64,000 bases of DNA from Paratinospora sagittata (taxonomy: Eukaryota > Streptophyta > Magnoliopsida > Ranunculales > Menispermaceae). The notes under the pieces are model-generated. The model made no database searches. It saw only the letters and a program-made list of their open reading frames with translations, and had not been told where the DNA came from. The DNA lies in the NCBI GenBank assembly GCA_035771175.1, contig CM069598.1, forward strand, positions 16,787,438-16,851,437, in the 5' to 3' direction. The position numbers and the translations under genes were made by a program. Positions 24,801-36,800 of the stretch are shown piece by piece (the first letter of the stretch is position 1; each line of letters opens with the position of its first letter).

Positions 24801-27800
24801 CTCATATGTGCCAATGCCACAACAATTTTAAATCTCTGCACTTGTTCAAGCTTTTGGGTTTTTAAGCTTTTGACGAGTTCCTTTTATGTAATCTCATATA
24901 ACTTTCTTTATTTATACATTTTCATTGTTATAGTTATCTCGTATTTGTGTCTCCGTGAAATTTTCTGAAATTACTTTTGAAAATCTAATTTTTTCTGGAA
25001 TTGAGCTTCCAGCCATTTAAATATCCTATGTGGGAAATATTGAATTTCATGGAGAAATGATGAAATTAATAGCACTTGGTAATTCTTATCTAGAAATCTT
25101 GGTCGAGAATAATTGAAGGTTTTCTTTGGTAGCTTCTTGATTGTTCAGTAAGTACAACTACTTTTGTTTGTAGAAGTTGAATGAGCCTTGTATATCATCA
25201 CGTAAATAGCAGTTTACAACCCTTTTCATCTGTAAACAATATATGAACCAAGAAGACGATCCTTTAGGAAATTCTTCTTTGATTTCCGAAGGAATTTTCA
25301 TGTCTTTGAGCATTTGGTCCACGAGGGCTTAATTGATCAAACCACGTAATCTTTCAAAAGGCATCCTCTTTTAGTCCTTTCAGTTTCTGAGACATTCTCG
25401 TATTTGCCTTCTACCTCATTTAGTCATTGCTTGATTTGATGTTCTGTTTTTTCTGCTAATATGGATATAGAGGAAGCTTTTCCAATGGGCATGCAATTTA
25501 AAAATCTGAGGAGAAGAGTCTCTGATAATTATTTCAGGATTTTCGTAAGGATTGGCTGTCAATATTGATGATTGTTACTTCTTCTCGGTCATCTATAAAT
25601 ATCAGACACTTGGAGAAGGCTACAGTCTCTACGGGCAAAGAAGGATTGTTGTCAGAAGGGAATGCTGCATACAATTGGTCCAGGTGCTTACTTTTTTTTA
25701 TTTTCATGGTTGCTCGTAATGTCATTATCATTTCAAAAATTGTGAGCCATAGTGCTAATCAATTTCAAAAATGACACATTGTGTACTGAAGGAATGAAGT
25801 CTCATTAATCATTTAAAATTTAAAGTTTGAGATCTGTTGCAGCCAACTATATCGTTGAATTATTTCAACCAATGTGAAACAATCACATGAATGTCAAAAT
25901 GAGGTGAATGTGGTGATAGCGTTAATGGAGTTCTAATAAATGACAACTACAAGCACAAGTACATTGGTAATACTTTGTTTTGATTGGTAACATTAGAAAG
26001 GATTAAAAAGGTTAAAACTTTGGAAGAATGCTACAGTATCAAAACATTTTAAGATAAGAGCTAAAGAATAATGTGGAATGGAATTTTAGCAAAAATAGGA
26101 GTAGAAAAGATAATTAGCCAAAAGACAATCGAAAGTTATTATTTCTAAGATGTTTTATGCACCTGGATGTTTTGTGATAAGTGGAATGCACATTCCCCAC
26201 TAAATATTGATGAGCTTCTCCGTAAAGGGATTATTTCCATTATTTTGGTTTAATTATTTTAATGGAGGGAGATAATGTAGAGAATGTTGCTCGTTGAATT
26301 TAGACTGGATTAGATGAAGTGCAAAATAAAATTTTTCACACAATCGTATGTGACATTCAAGAACTAAAAAGATTGATATTAAGTATCTCTCTATCAGGGA
26401 ATTTGTAGAAAATAGCACTATGCATGTTAAGTATGTCCATAGTTTCAAGAACAATAAGCCGATATACTAACTAAACCATTACAATATCAGTTAAAAAATA
26501 ATTAATGTATGTTTTTAGAATATATTGATATTATTGGTTTCTTAATGTAATTAGTTCATATTTATAAAAATTCTTAAGATTCAAGAAATCTGGATAAACT
26601 AATTGTTTTTATGAACTGTACATGTGTATTTCTTGGATCAATAAAATCCAATTATAAGTTGTAGAGGATTAATTTTTCAAAAAGCTTAAGTTCTGGAATT
26701 AATTTCAATATGCATTAGTTACACTTGGTATTGATTTTTTCAGAAGACCAAAGCTGTGAAATCAAGTTATTAACTTTTAGGATTTATTTACTTACATCAT
26801 TATTCAAAATTGAGTCTAGTCACTTTAGGATTGATCTCGTCTAATTTAAAACTACCCTACATGATATATTTAAATACTAAATCAACTTGTAGGATTCATT
26901 TAAAATTGATTTTTCTGATTTTTAGGCTTTTTACTCATCTTGACTAAACTTCTTTCAATATCTAAATGGCTTCTTCTAGCAGTAGATTAAAGAGACCTAA
27001 GAAGACACTTGCTTCAAAATCTTAGATAATTACCTAAGGTTTTTAATAAATTGCCAAGGACTATAGAACTATTCAACCTGGTGAATTTTGGATGGTTGTC
27101 AAACAGCATAGGATTGTTGAGAGTATGGATAGTGCATAAATCATGCAACAGATCTTCCCTCTTTCTTATATGATTGCAAATACTGTTGAAATAATCGGTG
27201 ATAACTGATAGCATAATATGTGCTGGGGTTTGTTTATACATGTATGTGTGTCATTACATATTGGGGTCGCCAGAAATTTCATGTGCCATGTTTCAGTTAC
27301 CTTGGTGAAACTGGTACGACTAGATGCCAAAATTCCACCTGTGTGCGTGCGAGGTGCGTATATGTTTGTGTATCATTATCTACCTATTATCTCTCTTAAA
27401 ATTGTAGCAGGGAAACCATTGCCAGCCTTCAAAGTGCTGGTATTTTGTTTTCGGGGGAGCAGAGAGGGTGGTTGGGTAGAAAGTAATAAGCATTTGCTAC
27501 CAACATTTTTCCCATTAAACTATAGTTCGGCTTCCACCATTAAATATCCTTCAAGGAAGCCAGTTTTTGCATGTACGCGTATGTCTATCTGTATAAACTA
27601 TAAAGTATTTCTCTTAAAATGTAGTTGAGAAACTCATGATATTTTTTGAAAAAAGTAGTTGAATGACCATAGGCAGACTTCAAACGACTAGTATTTTCTT
27701 TCTGGGGAGGGGGGTGAAAAGGAATAAGCATATGCTACAACCTATTTTCCAAGGAAACAATAGTTCTGCTTCCACCATTAAATATCCTTCTAAGCTTGAG

Positions 27801-30800
27801 GAAGCCAGTCTTCGTGTGACATATGAGTTTAGATGCTCCAAATGATCTTTTAAGGGAAAGGAAATTGTTTCAAGATATGGTCAGTACTTTCTGTTGTAAT
27901 TAATTATGTAAAGCATTTGTAATTGTAGTAATGTATATGTATTTATATGTAACCATGGTCTTGCAGATGTGTTGATGAACTGGAGTCTCAATTGTCAAAG
28001 CATGGGAGTCTGAAAAAACTGTATTTTTACCATCACCATCTTACTGCGGTAAGTGACTCATGCCAACATTTCAGCTTGGTTTGCTAGGTTACCTACATTA
28101 TATATTTCTACCTATTTTCTATATTGTAAAATTTTATTTTTATCCTTACATTATAATTCAAATTATGTAGTACTCACATGATTGGGACTATTTCTAAAAC
28201 AGGTCTTCAGAAACACCATGTTTGCACCAGAAGGACGTCCACAACATTGTTGTGCATGGCTTGGGGTTGCCAGTAGTTTTCCAGAGTGTGCATCCATGAT
28301 TGTCCCAGAAGAGGTGCTCATATTTTTTTGTTTCTGTTATTTTCTGAGAATGAAATGCTGAAGAATTCTGAAACTTCATTACTATTTTTCTCAAATTAGC
28401 TTCTACAAATCAACCTGTGAATTCTCCAGAATGCTTTATTTTCAGATCTATTCATCTTGGAGTCATGATGTTTCCAACATATATTTGTGCTAGTTATGTT
28501 CTTTATTGCTTATTATAACTGTATTTAATCTGTCTACAATTTGTACAATTTTGGATATCTCTTTTATTTTTATATATAAGTATTAAGGTGTTTTTCCTCC
28601 AATCATTGGACATTCTTTTAGATAATAAAATTTTATTAAACAATTTGGTTAACTACAAGAAACCAACTTCTAGACCCTTCTAAACCTCGAGGAATACCAT
28701 ATGGTCCTCAAGGCTTTGCATTTTTCATCTTCCTTAAAGTATATTTTACTTCAAGTTTGTTATTCTACAAAAGAATTTATTTTCATTACTTATTACGTCC
28801 TTCTACCCTTCAATTCTTCGAATGTTTTTTATTTATTAATTTTGCAAAATAAGTTTTCTATCTTTCTTTGATCTCTTCTTCTTTTACTAAGACTCTTTGA
28901 TCATCACTTTTAATATATTTAGTATAATCTTTTTGAGAGGAAACACATCTAGTATAATTAAGCTCTTTTGTTTTTCTTACCTTAGTTTTGCCAGTTTATA
29001 TATATTCCTTTCACCTTCTTTTGTATCTAATCTAGTATATAAATCATCATATGACTTAAGTTTAGCATTTTTTTTTTAAAAGAAACTATAAGATGTTATA
29101 TATGTATAAATCAGTATGTAAATAAGCTATTCAAAAAGTGGTCCCTAACTTGAACCACAACACAAATCAATCTACACAAAATTGCCCCAGCCTCTAAGCC
29201 ATTCACTTAGAGCAAAACCATTACACAGCTTGCTATTTTGTACCCAAAAGGAAGCAAGAAGATGAGATTGCTCCTAGACCTTATCCGATGGAAACAACAC
29301 ACCATCGAACACCCTCCTATTCCTTTCTTTCCATAAGGACCATAACACCGCTAACCACACAACCTTCCAATGGTCTCTCCATAAGGACGGAATATTTTCC
29401 ATAGAGGGAAAAATATTTATGGAGAGGCTCACATCACCCACACCGCTCATGACCGGGAAATGGGCGCACCATCTACTCCAAACCTCCCTAGAAAAGGGAC
29501 AACTCCAACATAAGTGTCTGGCGGATTCCACATCCTGTCAACACAGGTATCCCCCGTATTGATTTTTCCATGGGCAGTTACCCATCCCAAGAACTTAACC
29601 TTTGATGGTACCTGTGCATTCCATATTAGATTGTGATAGGGGAAGGAGGCAGCAAAGGGGACATTAAGAATAGCATCAAACAAAGACTTAGTAGAAAATG
29701 AACCCGAGGAATCCCAAGGCAAAAGAATTCTATCGTTATCGCCTAAAGGATAACAACCCTCCAAACAATTAAGAAGAGACCCCAATTCATGTTCAGCCCT
29801 AGGAGAAAGATTTTCCATCAAATGCAAATCCCATGACAGAGGGCCCCCGACCTCAGACACACCATCCCTAACAAATTCAGAAATAGATCTATTATGGAGA
29901 CTAGAACGCCGAAAAATATTAGGAAATAAAGATTGGAAACAAACATTCCCAGACCAAGGACTCCTATAGGTACTTCTAATGGCCATTACCATTCCCCAGT
30001 TTAAGTCTGGTTAAAGGAAGGAAAGAGGGTTAAACAGAATGAATGAATTTCCAAGGACTCCTATAGGTACTCCTAATGGCCACCCCTGCATCCCGAAGAT
30101 TATCCCTAAGCCCATGCCTGCTTCTGATCACCTTTACCCATAGTTGCTTCTGCTCAATAGGAAACCTCCACAACCACTTTCCAACCAAGGCTTTATTTCT
30201 AGCTAAAATATTGCCAATTCCCAAACCACCCTGCTCCACCTTCATCTGAACAATTCTCTAAGCCACAAGATGAGACCCATGTGCCTTACCTTCATTCTTC
30301 CATAAGAAAACCCTCATCAACTTCTCCAAACGATCAGCCACTTTTCTGGGAATCCTGAATACAGAGAGGTAGTATGTTGGAAGGGCATCCAAAACTAATT
30401 TAATTAATGTAAGACGACCACCTTTAGACAGAAAACATCTCTTCCATCCATCCAATCTTTTGGCCACCTTAGACACCACTGGATCCCAGAAGTCAATCCT
30501 TGACGGATTACCCCCTAGCTGCATTCCCAAATACTTCAAAGGCCATGGAACAACAGAACACCCCAAATGACTTGCCATATCCCTCAACCATTCTGGTTGC
30601 ACAGTGTGATACCAGCCAGTTGACTTTTGGCCATATTAATTGCCATGTCCGACAACCAACAAAAACATTTCACAGCCATTGATGCATTGGAAATATGATC
30701 CTCATTACTTTCTAAGAAGATCAAGGTGTCATCCGCAAACTGCAAATGAGAGACTTCCACATTCTCACGACCCACCACAAAACCCGACAGCAAATTAGAT

Positions 30801-33800
30801 TCCCTAGCCTTATCAAACATATGACCCAACACATCCGCCACCTAAGTAAACAAAAAAGAAGATAAGGGATCACCCTGCCTCAAGCCTCTCTCACCAAAAA
30901 TCTTCCCCCTTGGACGCCTATTGATGAACATAGAAAAAGAAACCGGCCTTAAACATCCAGAAATCCACCTCCTCCATTTTTCCCCAAAGCCCTTCATCTT
31001 TAATACATAGTCAAGGAAATCCCAATTAACCATATCATAGGCCTTTGCGAAGTCAAGTTTAAACACCACCCCTTTCTTCCTTTTGGATCTATACTCCTCC
31101 ACTAACTCGTTGGCGACGAGCACTGTATCAACAATTCGGCGACCTTGTACAAACGCCATCTGAGAATCCGCAACAGTTTCATGCAATACACCCTTCAATC
31201 TATTTGCCAATACCTTCGCAATAATCTTGTACAGTTTAGCATTACTTACCACCGTTTTACATTTTATATTTCATCCCTTTAATTTCTTAGACTTTCCCTA
31301 TCTCTAACCTCTTACTAGGTTTTATGGTTCGTCCTTTAAAATGATATGGAAGTTGGAACTTCTTTCATTCCACCACCATGGTTTTTTCCCTAATAGTCCT
31401 ACCCCCTCTCATTCTCCTAGAACCTCTTTTGCTACATTTTTTATGCATTTTAGTTATTTTATTACACATTACGTCGAGGGCCTCATCTATTCTCTAAGTC
31501 ATTTCTCTTTCTACTTGCCTTTAAATATTTCTTGTTTTTCTCCTTTCAAATCCCACCATTAGGAGGTTCATCTTGGAACTTAGGACTAGCTAGAGACCCA
31601 ACAGAAGAGAACTCCAAGATTTATCAAACCTATTAGGTTGCCTTGAAGGTGTTATCCTCCAAGGGGGGAGTGACAAAGTAGTATGGTCTCCACACTATTC
31701 AGGAACATTCACCTCCCAAAGCTTCTTCCACCACCTAAACTCCCTACCTGAACCCTTTCCCCATTTCCCACACATTCATATGGAGAGCTCATATTCCATC
31801 AAATGTCAAATTCTTAGGATGGGTGGCTGCTCATGGTAAACTCAGCTATGCAGATGTGCTTCAGAAAAGATTTCGGCATATGGCAATTTCTCCAAGTTGG
31901 TGTTGTCTATGTAAGAAGGAGAACGAGACCACAAGGCATTTATTATTGGAATGTGATTTCCCCAAACACATTTGGGGAAGGTCGAAAGACAAGCTTCAAT
32001 GGGAACTCTTCCCAAATGTAGATAATCTCTGGGAATTTCCAATCAAGGAAGTTTGCCCTAGGATGTTTTGGGACTACTGGAGGGTAATAATATTTGTTGT
32101 CATTTGGTCTATGTGGAAGGAAAGGAATGCGAGGATTTTTTAGGTTAAAGAGCGGGATGTTTTTGGGGTCTGGGAAAGTTCCTCTTTCCTTGCCTCATTG
32201 TGTGTTAGTGTGGGTAAGCTCTCTAATGTTTTTGGGTTAAATGATTGTTTAAGAGGCTGGGAACCAATCTTACACTGTTTGTAGTCATAGAAGCAAGGAC
32301 TCCTTGTCCTTGATACATTTTAGGTTGTATATATACATGATATTAATATAATTATTTGTTTCTTGTCAAAAAACAATCCCACCATTTAGTTCTTGGTTTG
32401 ATAATTTTACATTTTGACCTAGATTTCATTTATATCTAGTATTAGTATTCGATATTGTGAAGTTATAACCTTACAATCTTTACATACTACTTTATCAAAT
32501 TTTCTAGCTAAGAAAATATCTATTATTTTTTTGTTAAATTCATTTTTAAATGCCATCAAGTGTTCATTTCTCTTTCTAAAATATGTATTTTTTATTATAA
32601 GGTTGGATGCTACTAGAAAATTAAGTATGCTCACTCCAACTTCATTCCTATCTCCGAATCCATATCCTTTGTTCACCATTTCATATCCAAGTGTTTCTTT
32701 GCCTACATGTCCACTAAAATCCCCTCCCATACCATTTCATATCCAAGTGTTTCTTTGCCTACATGTCCACTAAAATCCCCTCCCATACCATTTCATATCC
32801 AAGTGTTTCTTTGCCTACATGTCCACTAAAATCCCCTCCCATCTGTGTCGTCTCTCCTTGGGGTATTACTTGAATTTCTTCATCCATGTTTTCCTAAATT
32901 GTGATTTAGTTGTTAGTCTAATCCTTTTTGGGGTGCATATGGACTAACTATTCTACTTATGTCATAAGTTTTATTAATATAATTTTATCTCCTTTCCTAG
33001 TTACCTTAACGATATATTTTTTAGGGTTTGTTTACAATTATTCCTACTTTATTTCTATTTTTATATTTCCCAATGTAATATAGTTTATATACCCTTTGTT
33101 ATCTATTTCTTTTGATTTTCAATTTCACCCACCAATTTAATCTCTTGAAAGCATATTATATTTACTTTTTAAATCAAGTGCCAAACCTATATTAAAAATA
33201 TTGTTTGGATTGGATCTCACAATTTTTCTTTTCACTGAAGACGTGGATAAAGAAAAAATTTTAACAAAAAAAAATTATGTTTGTTCTTCCTTGAATACAG
33301 GTAACTAAAATTGGACGGGATGCAGTTTTATATGTTGAATCTCTTATCGAATCAATCATGGGTGGATTGGAGGGGTTGATCAATATTCTTGATTCTGAAG
33401 GAGGTTTTGGATTTCTTGAGAATCAGGTCAGTACTTTTCTGCTCATGATAATAGTAGGTATGGAGATTAATCAAATGCATGCATTTTATACTCATTCTAT
33501 GGAAAATTTCAGCTTCTTCCAGAGCAAGCAGCTATCCATATGAATTATGCAACAAAGTTCTCAACTCCTTCTGCCAAATCTCCCAAAGGTTTCTCTGGTT
33601 TGCCATTACCTGGCCGAGAAAGCTACCCTGAAAATAATAATTCTGTCAAAATGTAAGAAACTTGATTTTACTTGTATACTCTTTGCAAGGATAGTGTGGT
33701 GAACAAAGTGATTGTTGTCGTGATAAATAACAGATTGGAGGCTGCAATGCAGAGATTAACAAATTTGTGCTCAGTTCTGAATGATATGGAGCCTATATGT

Positions 33801-36800
33801 GTTCTAAACCATGTCTTCGTACTAAGGGAGGTTAGGCACCCATTGCTTAATCTTTTCTTTTGCTTAATCTTTTCTTTTGCTTAATCTTTTATGTTCCTTA
33901 ATCTTTTCTTATTTTGACTATTTTCCCTTTTATTGATTGCTTTCCCTTCTTCTTCTTCTTCTTTTTTTGACTGTTTTCACTATTGCTAAACTAGAAATTC
34001 ATATCTTCAAGAAATAACGAACTTATGTCATATGGGTTAATTCATTTAGTCACTCTCATTCTCATCCTTCTTTTTCATATAACCTTTAACTAAAGAAGTT
34101 AAAGATGAGGAGGCATGTATAGTAATGTGTTATGAACTTAAGACCATGTAGAATGAGGCATAAGCAAGAATCAGCCTCTTGGGGCAGAACAAGTGCCCAC
34201 TTTTTTCTTGTTGTTGTGGGACTCCCTAAAGATGTGGTTGTTCCTTTCCTGCCATATTGACCAAGCCATGGCCATAATTTCCATCCTCCGAATGTTTTGA
34301 CCTTGGGGGAAGATAATTTTTTTTATTATTATTATTTTAGAAGAAACAATAAATTCACTATATTAATATGTTAATAATCAACACAAGAGTGGCATATTTA
34401 GAGCACCAGGAGTGCATCAACATGCCAATCAACCCATATAGATAATACACAATACATGCCACCTACGCCCCTCCCTCAAGTACCTCAAGACCCCAGAATA
34501 AACCAAACAAAGACAGTGATCCAAAATATAAATCAAATCCCCTAATATAAACAGCTGGACCAATTCAAACACCAATTAGAAATTGAGAAACCATTCACCC
34601 AAGTACTAGCTAGTAGCTTGACTTCATCTCGTAGAGTTGAAACATCCTTTGAAGTATCATGGAACACTCTTTGATTGCGTTCTAGCCAAAGAGATCATAG
34701 GGTTGCATATGAAGCAATTAAGCCGGCTTCCTTTTCCGCCCTAGATAAATTTAGGACGTGATTAAGAGATAGGCCATCAACACAATTAGTAGGGGGATGA
34801 TATTTATGTTATGCGAAATCGTGGTAAAGCATGAAAGAAAAGACAAGACAACAATATTTAACGCGGTTCGGCAAATTGCTTACGTCCACGGGAGGCAGCA
34901 AACTTGTATTTGAGATTACAAACTTCACCCTTAGGTGGATCTCACAGATTGGATCTCTTGAATTAGATCTCTCAGAATATCTCTCAGGAATATTAATTTC
35001 AAAAATGAAGTAAGGCTCTATTTATAGGAGTATTCAGGGGCATTTTCGTAATTTCAATATATTTAAATCAAACAATTTGGCCCAGCTGCGTCGACTTGCT
35101 GACCTAAATTGTTGGCCGCCCTCGTGGGCGGCCAACAACCCCTTCCCTTTTTTTATTTGTTTTCACAAAAGAGGTGGACCCACAAATTTCCACCTCCACC
35201 TCATGTGGAACAGGGCTCCTCCACGTCTTCTTCAGGATGGTTGGATATCTCTGCTGACTTGCCAAGAGTTACTGGAATATCTATATTGATGTTCGTTTTC
35301 ATTTTGTTCGAGAAATAGTAGAAGGGAGTATTCTTCTACAAAAGATCAAGACTGCAGATAACCCCGCAGATATGCTTACAAAGGTCGTTACAAGGATCAA
35401 GTTCCAACATTGTTTGGACTTGATCAACATCTCACGAGCTCAGAGTGCCTAAGGGCACTAATGGAGGCAACAACAGTTTTTTGAAGGAAGCTTGCTATCT
35501 GTAAAGAGATTGCAGGTGTGGAGGAGCCCTGTTCCACATGAGGTGGAGGTGGAGGTGGAGGTGGAGATTTGTGGGTCCACCTCTTTTGTGAAAACAAATA
35601 AAAAAAGGGAAGGGGTTGTTGGCCACCCACGAGGGCGGCCAACAATTTAGGTCAGCAATTCGGCACAGCCGAATTGTTTGATTTTGAATATATTTAAATT
35701 ACGAAAATGCCCCTGAATACTCTTATAAATAGGGCCTTACTTCATTCTTGAAATTTTCTGAAATGGGTCTGACTTGTATTCTCCTCCATTATCAGATCTG
35801 AGCCTCTTATCTTCCTTCCCGTTTGGGTTTCGACCATTTTCTTCCATATAAGAAAGATATCTAGCACTTCATCTTTATGCTTCATGGTATAAACCCAAGC
35901 ATAGCGTGAGAAATCATCAATGAAAGTAACAAACCAACGTTTACCTCCCAATGAAGCATTTTGAGAGGGTCCCCAAACGTCGGTGTGAACATAATCCAAT
36001 GTTCCTTTTGTGCGGTGGATTACAGTTCCAAACTTTACTCTTGTTTGCTTGCCTAAGATACAGTGCTCGCAGAAGTCAACCGGTCTTTGCACCTTTTAGA
36101 GAACCTTGCTTTATCAAGGTTTGAAGAGCCTTCTCTCCATCATGTTCGAGTCGCATGTGCCAAAGTCGGGAAGTGTCCGATGAAACATCATTAGAACTGG
36201 TGCAAGCTGATACACTTCCGATTACTGTGTGTCCGTCAAGGAAATAGAGATTTCCTTTCTGAGTACCCTTCATGGCCAAGAGTGTTCCACGTACAACCTT
36301 CAGAACTCCACCTTCAATGGTTACCTTGTAACCGCTGGAATCAAGGACTCCTAGTGAGATCAGATTTTTCTTCAGATCTGGGACATATCTGACTTCCGTG
36401 AGCCGTCTTGTTGTACCGTCATGCATCTTAAGTCGTATAGTTCCAATACCCTTTGTTTGGCAGGTATTATTGTTGCCCATGAGCACGACTCCTCCATCGA
36501 ACTCATCTAATTTTGAGAACCAATGTCGATTCGGACACATATGATAGGAACATCCGGAATCTAATATCCATCTATCAGACTGATTGTCTATAGATGAAAT
36601 TGAAAATGCAGAATTTTCTGCAGCCTTCTTCTTCAGGTAAAGTCGGTTCTCTATGCTTTTCGTCATGTACTTGTCCTCCAGTTTCTTCCAGAGACTTGTT
36701 GCCATAGTCTCTTTCATGACAAAGTACTTCTGATCTTTTGCCAAACAGAGTATGATTGTTCCACAAGCTTGACGATTTAAAAAATTCCAATCATCATCGG

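Larger units (their letters stand above)
28620..33200 (-). mobile_element. RTE-type LINE, split by two L1 insertions
   Basis: On the minus strand, endonuclease sequence GGDFSGHVGKETLGYEMVNK, GYGFGDRNEVG and FRKRNEHLMAFKNEF (32730-32419) has the RTE pattern. The linker lies at 31560-31250, and DLYTRLDTKEGERNIYKLAK lies at about 29058-28990. The copy is full of stops. One L1 (29070-31233) and another (31561-32374) interrupt it, each flanked by its own target duplication. A 56-bp triplication damages the endonuclease. Confidence 0.8.

Noticed and set aside
32675..32842. CRISPR-like repeats
   Set aside because: Head-to-tail 56-bp units with no spacers, in a plant RTE element. It is a plain tandem expansion.
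35077..35645. Two proteins sharing AALVGGQQPLPFF at 35109-35318 (+) and 35424-35645 (-)
   Set aside because: Both are translations of the inverted LTR copies, not genes.
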